64,000 bases of DNA from Phaeobacter gallaeciensis (GTDB lineage: Bacteria; Pseudomonadota; Alphaproteobacteria; Rhodobacterales; Rhodobacteraceae): positions 2,766,001 through 2,830,000 of the forward strand of contig NZ_CP015124.1 of NCBI RefSeq assembly GCF_001678945.1, read 5' to 3'. The translations under genes were made by a program, and so were the position numbers. How positions within the stretch are numbered: position 1 is the stretch's first letter; every line of letters starts with the position of its first letter. Below, piece by piece: positions 61,787 through 64,000 of the stretch. Below the pieces are notes generated by a model. The model worked only from the letters and a program-made list of their open reading frames with translations. It ran no database searches and had not been told where the DNA came from.

Positions 61787-63490
61787 ATGACCTTCCGTTC
61801 CCCCGTTTCCGAGTATGAGTTCATGCTCAAGCACATCGTCGGTTTTGAGGATGTGTCCGCAACCGACCTGTTTGCCGAGGCTTCGGACGACATGGTGACG
61901 GCGATTCTGACCGAAGCGGGCAAGATGTGCGACGAGGTGATGGCACCGCTGGAGCGTCCGGGAGATCTGAACCCGGCCTATCTGGAAAACGGCGTTGTGC
62001 GTACTTCGCCCGGCTTTGCCGATGGCTGGCGTGCCATCGCCGAGGGCGGCTGGCTCGGGATGAGCGCACCGCAGGAGCACGGTGGCATGGGGCTGCCGAT
62101 GACGATCACCTCGGCGGTCAATGAAATGATGTCCGGCGCCTGCCTGTCGTTGCAGCTGGCCCCGCTGATGAGCCAGGGACAGATCGAGGCGTTGGATCAC
62201 CACGCCAGCGACGCGCTGAAAGAGCTATACCTGCCGAAACTGATTTCGGGCGAATGGACCGGCACCATGAACCTGACCGAGCCGCAGGCCGGATCGGACG
62301 TGGGCGCGCTTAGTTCCAAGGCCGTGCCGAATGGCGATGGCACCTATGCCGTCACCGGGCAGAAGATCTATATCACTTGGGGCGACAACGATTTCGCAGA
62401 CAACGTCTGCCATCTGGTGCTGGCGCGGCTGCCCGACGGTGTGCCGGGCACCAAGGGGATCTCGCTGTTCCTGGTCCCCAAATTCCTGCCGGATGACAAT
62501 GGCAACCCCGGCAAGGCGAACAGCCTCAAGGTGGTCAGCCTCGAACACAAGCTGGGCCTGCACGGCAGCCCGACCTGCGTGATGCAATATGATGGTGCCA
62601 CCGGCTGGCTGGTGGGCGCCGAACATGGCGGTATGGCGGCCATGTTCACCATGATGAACAACGCGCGTCTGGGTGTCGGCGGTCAGGGTGTCGGCATTGC
62701 CGAAGCCGCCTATCAGAAGGCGCTGGCCTATGCGCTGGAGCGCAAGCAGGGCAAGACGCCGTCGGGCGGCATTGTTGACCACGCGGATGTGCGCCGGATG
62801 CTGATGGAGATGAAGGCGGATCTCTTTGCCTCCCGTGCGATCCTGCTGGCCTGCGCTCAGGCCATCGACATGTCCACCGCCACCGGAGAGGCGGATTGCA
62901 AGACCCGCGCCGCCTTCCTGACGCCGATTGCCAAGGCATTCGGCACCGACACCGGCATTCGCGTCGCAGATATCGGCCTGCAGGTGCATGGTGGCATGGG
63001 CTTCATCGAGGAAACCGGCGCCGCGCAATTCTGCCGCGATGTGCGCGTGACCTCGATCTACGAAGGCACTAATGGCATTCAGGCGATGGATCTTGTTGCC
63101 CGCAAGATGATGGATGGCGGCGAGATGGCCAACCGGCTGATGGATGAGATCGAAGAGCTGGCCGAACGCGCCCGTCCGACCCACCCCAATATGGCCGAAG
63201 CCGTCTGGCAGGCCTGCGAAAGCCTGCGCGAAGCGACCGACTGGCTGGTGGGGCAGGGTGATCTGCAGAACCGCTTTGCTGGGGCGGTGCCTTATCTGCG
63301 GGCCTTTGCCCGGGTGCTGGGAGGGCATTACCACCTGATGGCGGCCTTGGCTGACAAGGGCGGCCCGCGCGAAAAACTGGCGCGGTTCTACATCAAGCGG
63401 ATGCTGCCCGAGCATGTCGGCCTGCTGCAGCACGCGCAGGAAGGTATCGAGGGTGCCATGGCGCTGACACTGGACGAGCTGGCCAGCTGA
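61787..63490 (+). CDS. Acyl-CoA dehydrogenase, DmdC-like
   Basis: A 567-residue FAD-dependent dehydrogenase, longer than ordinary acyl-CoA dehydrogenases because of a C-terminal extension. Motifs: MNLTEPQAGSDVGALSSKA, KIYITWGDND (flavin region), MMNNARLGVGGQGVGIAEAAYQ and VHGGMGFIEETGAAQFCRD, with YEGTNGIQAMDLVARK near the catalytic base. The length and C-terminal domain match the group that includes DmdC (3-methylmercaptopropionyl-CoA dehydrogenase in dimethylsulfoniopropionate breakdown), but other fatty or branched substrates are equally possible. The stop overlaps the next start by one base. Confidence 0.87.
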   Translation: MTFRSPVSEYEFMLKHIVGFEDVSATDLFAEASDDMVTAILTEAGKMCDEVMAPLERPGDLNPAYLENGVVRTSPGFADGWRAIAEGGWLGMSAPQEHGGMGLPMTITSAVNEMMSGACLSLQLAPLMSQGQIEALDHHASDALKELYLPKLISGEWTGTMNLTEPQAGSDVGALSSKAVPNGDGTYAVTGQKIYITWGDNDFADNVCHLVLARLPDGVPGTKGISLFLVPKFLPDDNGNPGKANSLKVVSLEHKLGLHGSPTCVMQYDGATGWLVGAEHGGMAAMFTMMNNARLGVGGQGVGIAEAAYQKALAYALERKQGKTPSGGIVDHADVRRMLMEMKADLFASRAILLACAQAIDMSTATGEADCKTRAAFLTPIAKAFGTDTGIRVADIGLQVHGGMGFIEETGAAQFCRDVRVTSIYEGTNGIQAMDLVARKMMDGGEMANRLMDEIEELAERARPTHPNMAEAVWQACESLREATDWLVGQGDLQNRFAGAVPYLRAFARVLGGHYHLMAALADKGGPREKLARFYIKRMLPEHVGLLQHAQEGIEGAMALTLDELAS

Positions 63491-64000
63491 TGGCCTCCGT
63501 TCCCGAAGTCGGCCCGCGTACCCCCTGGGAAGAACCGCCCGCGCTGGGCGAGGTGATCGAGGTCGCCGAAGGCGTCCTGTGGATGCGCCAGCCGCTGCCG
63601 ATGAAGCTGGACCACGTCAACGTCTACGCGCTTGACGAGGGCGATAGCTGGACGGTGATCGACACCGGGTTCAACACCCGCAAGAGCCGCGAACTGTGGC
63701 AAAGCCTGATGGCAGGCCCGCTGAAGGGCAAACCCATCAGTCGTGTCGTGGCCACCCACCATCACCCGGATCACATCGGTCTGGCGGGCTGGTTCCAGTC
63801 CGAATACGGCGCCGAGCTGGTCACCACCCGCACTGCCTGGCTGTTCGCCCGCATGCTGACGCTGGATGTGCAGGAAACTTGGCCCGAGGAAACGCTGGCC
63901 TATTACCGCAGCGCGGGCATGGACAAGGAAATCTATGACCAGCGGGTTGCGGACCGGCCGTTCAATTTTGCCGATACCGTCTATCCGATGCCGCTGGGCT
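63490..64000 (+). CDS. Metallo-beta-lactamase-fold hydrolase (3' end cut by window)
   Basis: An open frame of 170 codons running off the window. It starts MASVPEVGPRTPWEEPP at ATG 63490, sharing one base with the previous stop (TGATG). The metal-binding motif THHHPDHIG is at about residues 91-99, preceded by VNVYALDEGDSWTVIDTGF, typical of glyoxalase II-like and related hydrolases. Coupling to the acyl-CoA dehydrogenase suggests a thioesterase-like step on a CoA product, which is inferred. Confidence 0.85.
   Translation, partial: MASVPEVGPRTPWEEPPALGEVIEVAEGVLWMRQPLPMKLDHVNVYALDEGDSWTVIDTGFNTRKSRELWQSLMAGPLKGKPISRVVATHHHPDHIGLAGWFQSEYGAELVTTRTAWLFARMLTLDVQETWPEETLAYYRSAGMDKEIYDQRVADRPFNFADTVYPMPLG

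Noticed and set aside
1-64000. Mobile elements, prophage, tRNA or rRNA genes.
   Set aside because: No transposase, integrase, terminal inverted repeats, tRNA cloverleaf or rRNA sequence was recognised on either strand.

Overview
This window is a gene-dense, GC-rich stretch of bacterial chromosome. The gene complement and layout point to an alphaproteobacterium of the order Rhodobacterales, probably the Roseobacter group. The grounds are NasT/NasS-controlled nitrate assimilation with an ABC nitrate importer, a NrtA-type cyanate importer beside cyanase, a plant-type glutamate-cysteine ligase, a DmdC-like acyl-CoA dehydrogenase and a large RTX/LamG protein. No rRNA, tRNA, CRISPR array, transposase, integrase or phage gene was seen. 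The genus is inference.

Layout. 1-4.6 kb: the end of a cytochrome bd oxidase operon (cydB, the 45-residue cydX) running on into a TDT/SLAC1-type transporter, a secreted DsrE-like protein, a Tat-type sulfide:quinone oxidoreductase and a small DUF5368-like membrane protein. Together these look like a sulfide-oxidation module coupled to a sulfide-tolerant oxidase. 4.6-5.5 kb: an EamA exporter. 5.7-10.2 kb: a 1484-residue RTX/LamG protein containing a near-perfect 1.47-kb internal tandem duplication. 10.5-16.7 kb: a DUF1028 protein divergent from a peptide-type ABC importer in which one permease and one ATPase are fused; a long inverted repeat lies between them.

16.9-30.5 kb: a full assimilatory nitrate pathway. 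It comprises nasT-nasS, a leader with a terminator-like hairpin, nrtA-nrtB-nrtCD (fused ATPases), nirB-nirD-nasA, a TrpD2/YbiB-like gene, and cobA for siroheme. 30.5-36.2 kb: a cyanate locus. A PAS-AAA+-Fis regulator with a degenerate GAFTGA loop is divergent from an ABC importer and cyanase, which gives CO2 and ammonium from cyanate and bicarbonate. The two loci together form a 19-kb alternative-nitrogen region.

36.3-43.2 kb: envelope and housekeeping genes (coiled-coil anchor, OmpA-type protein, ubiA, rsmE, GNAT, membrane protein, gshA). 43.3-46.4 kb: a small GbsR-type regulator operon, a YHS-domain secreted protein and a diguanylate cyclase. 46.4-50.3 kb: pyrB, two small membrane-protein genes, a dihydroorotase homologue that has lost its metal ligands, and plsY. 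50.4-58.4 kb: uracil-DNA glycosylase, phosphoesterase, LysE, MoaB, an RND efflux pair and an overlapping Nudix hydrolase. 58.4-64 kb: a DsbD-alpha-like protein, a YqgE family protein, a second DsrE-like protein, Sua5, an acyl-CoA dehydrogenase and a metallo-beta-lactamase-fold hydrolase cut by the window end.

All assignments rest on reading the sequence and recalled family motifs; no database search was run.
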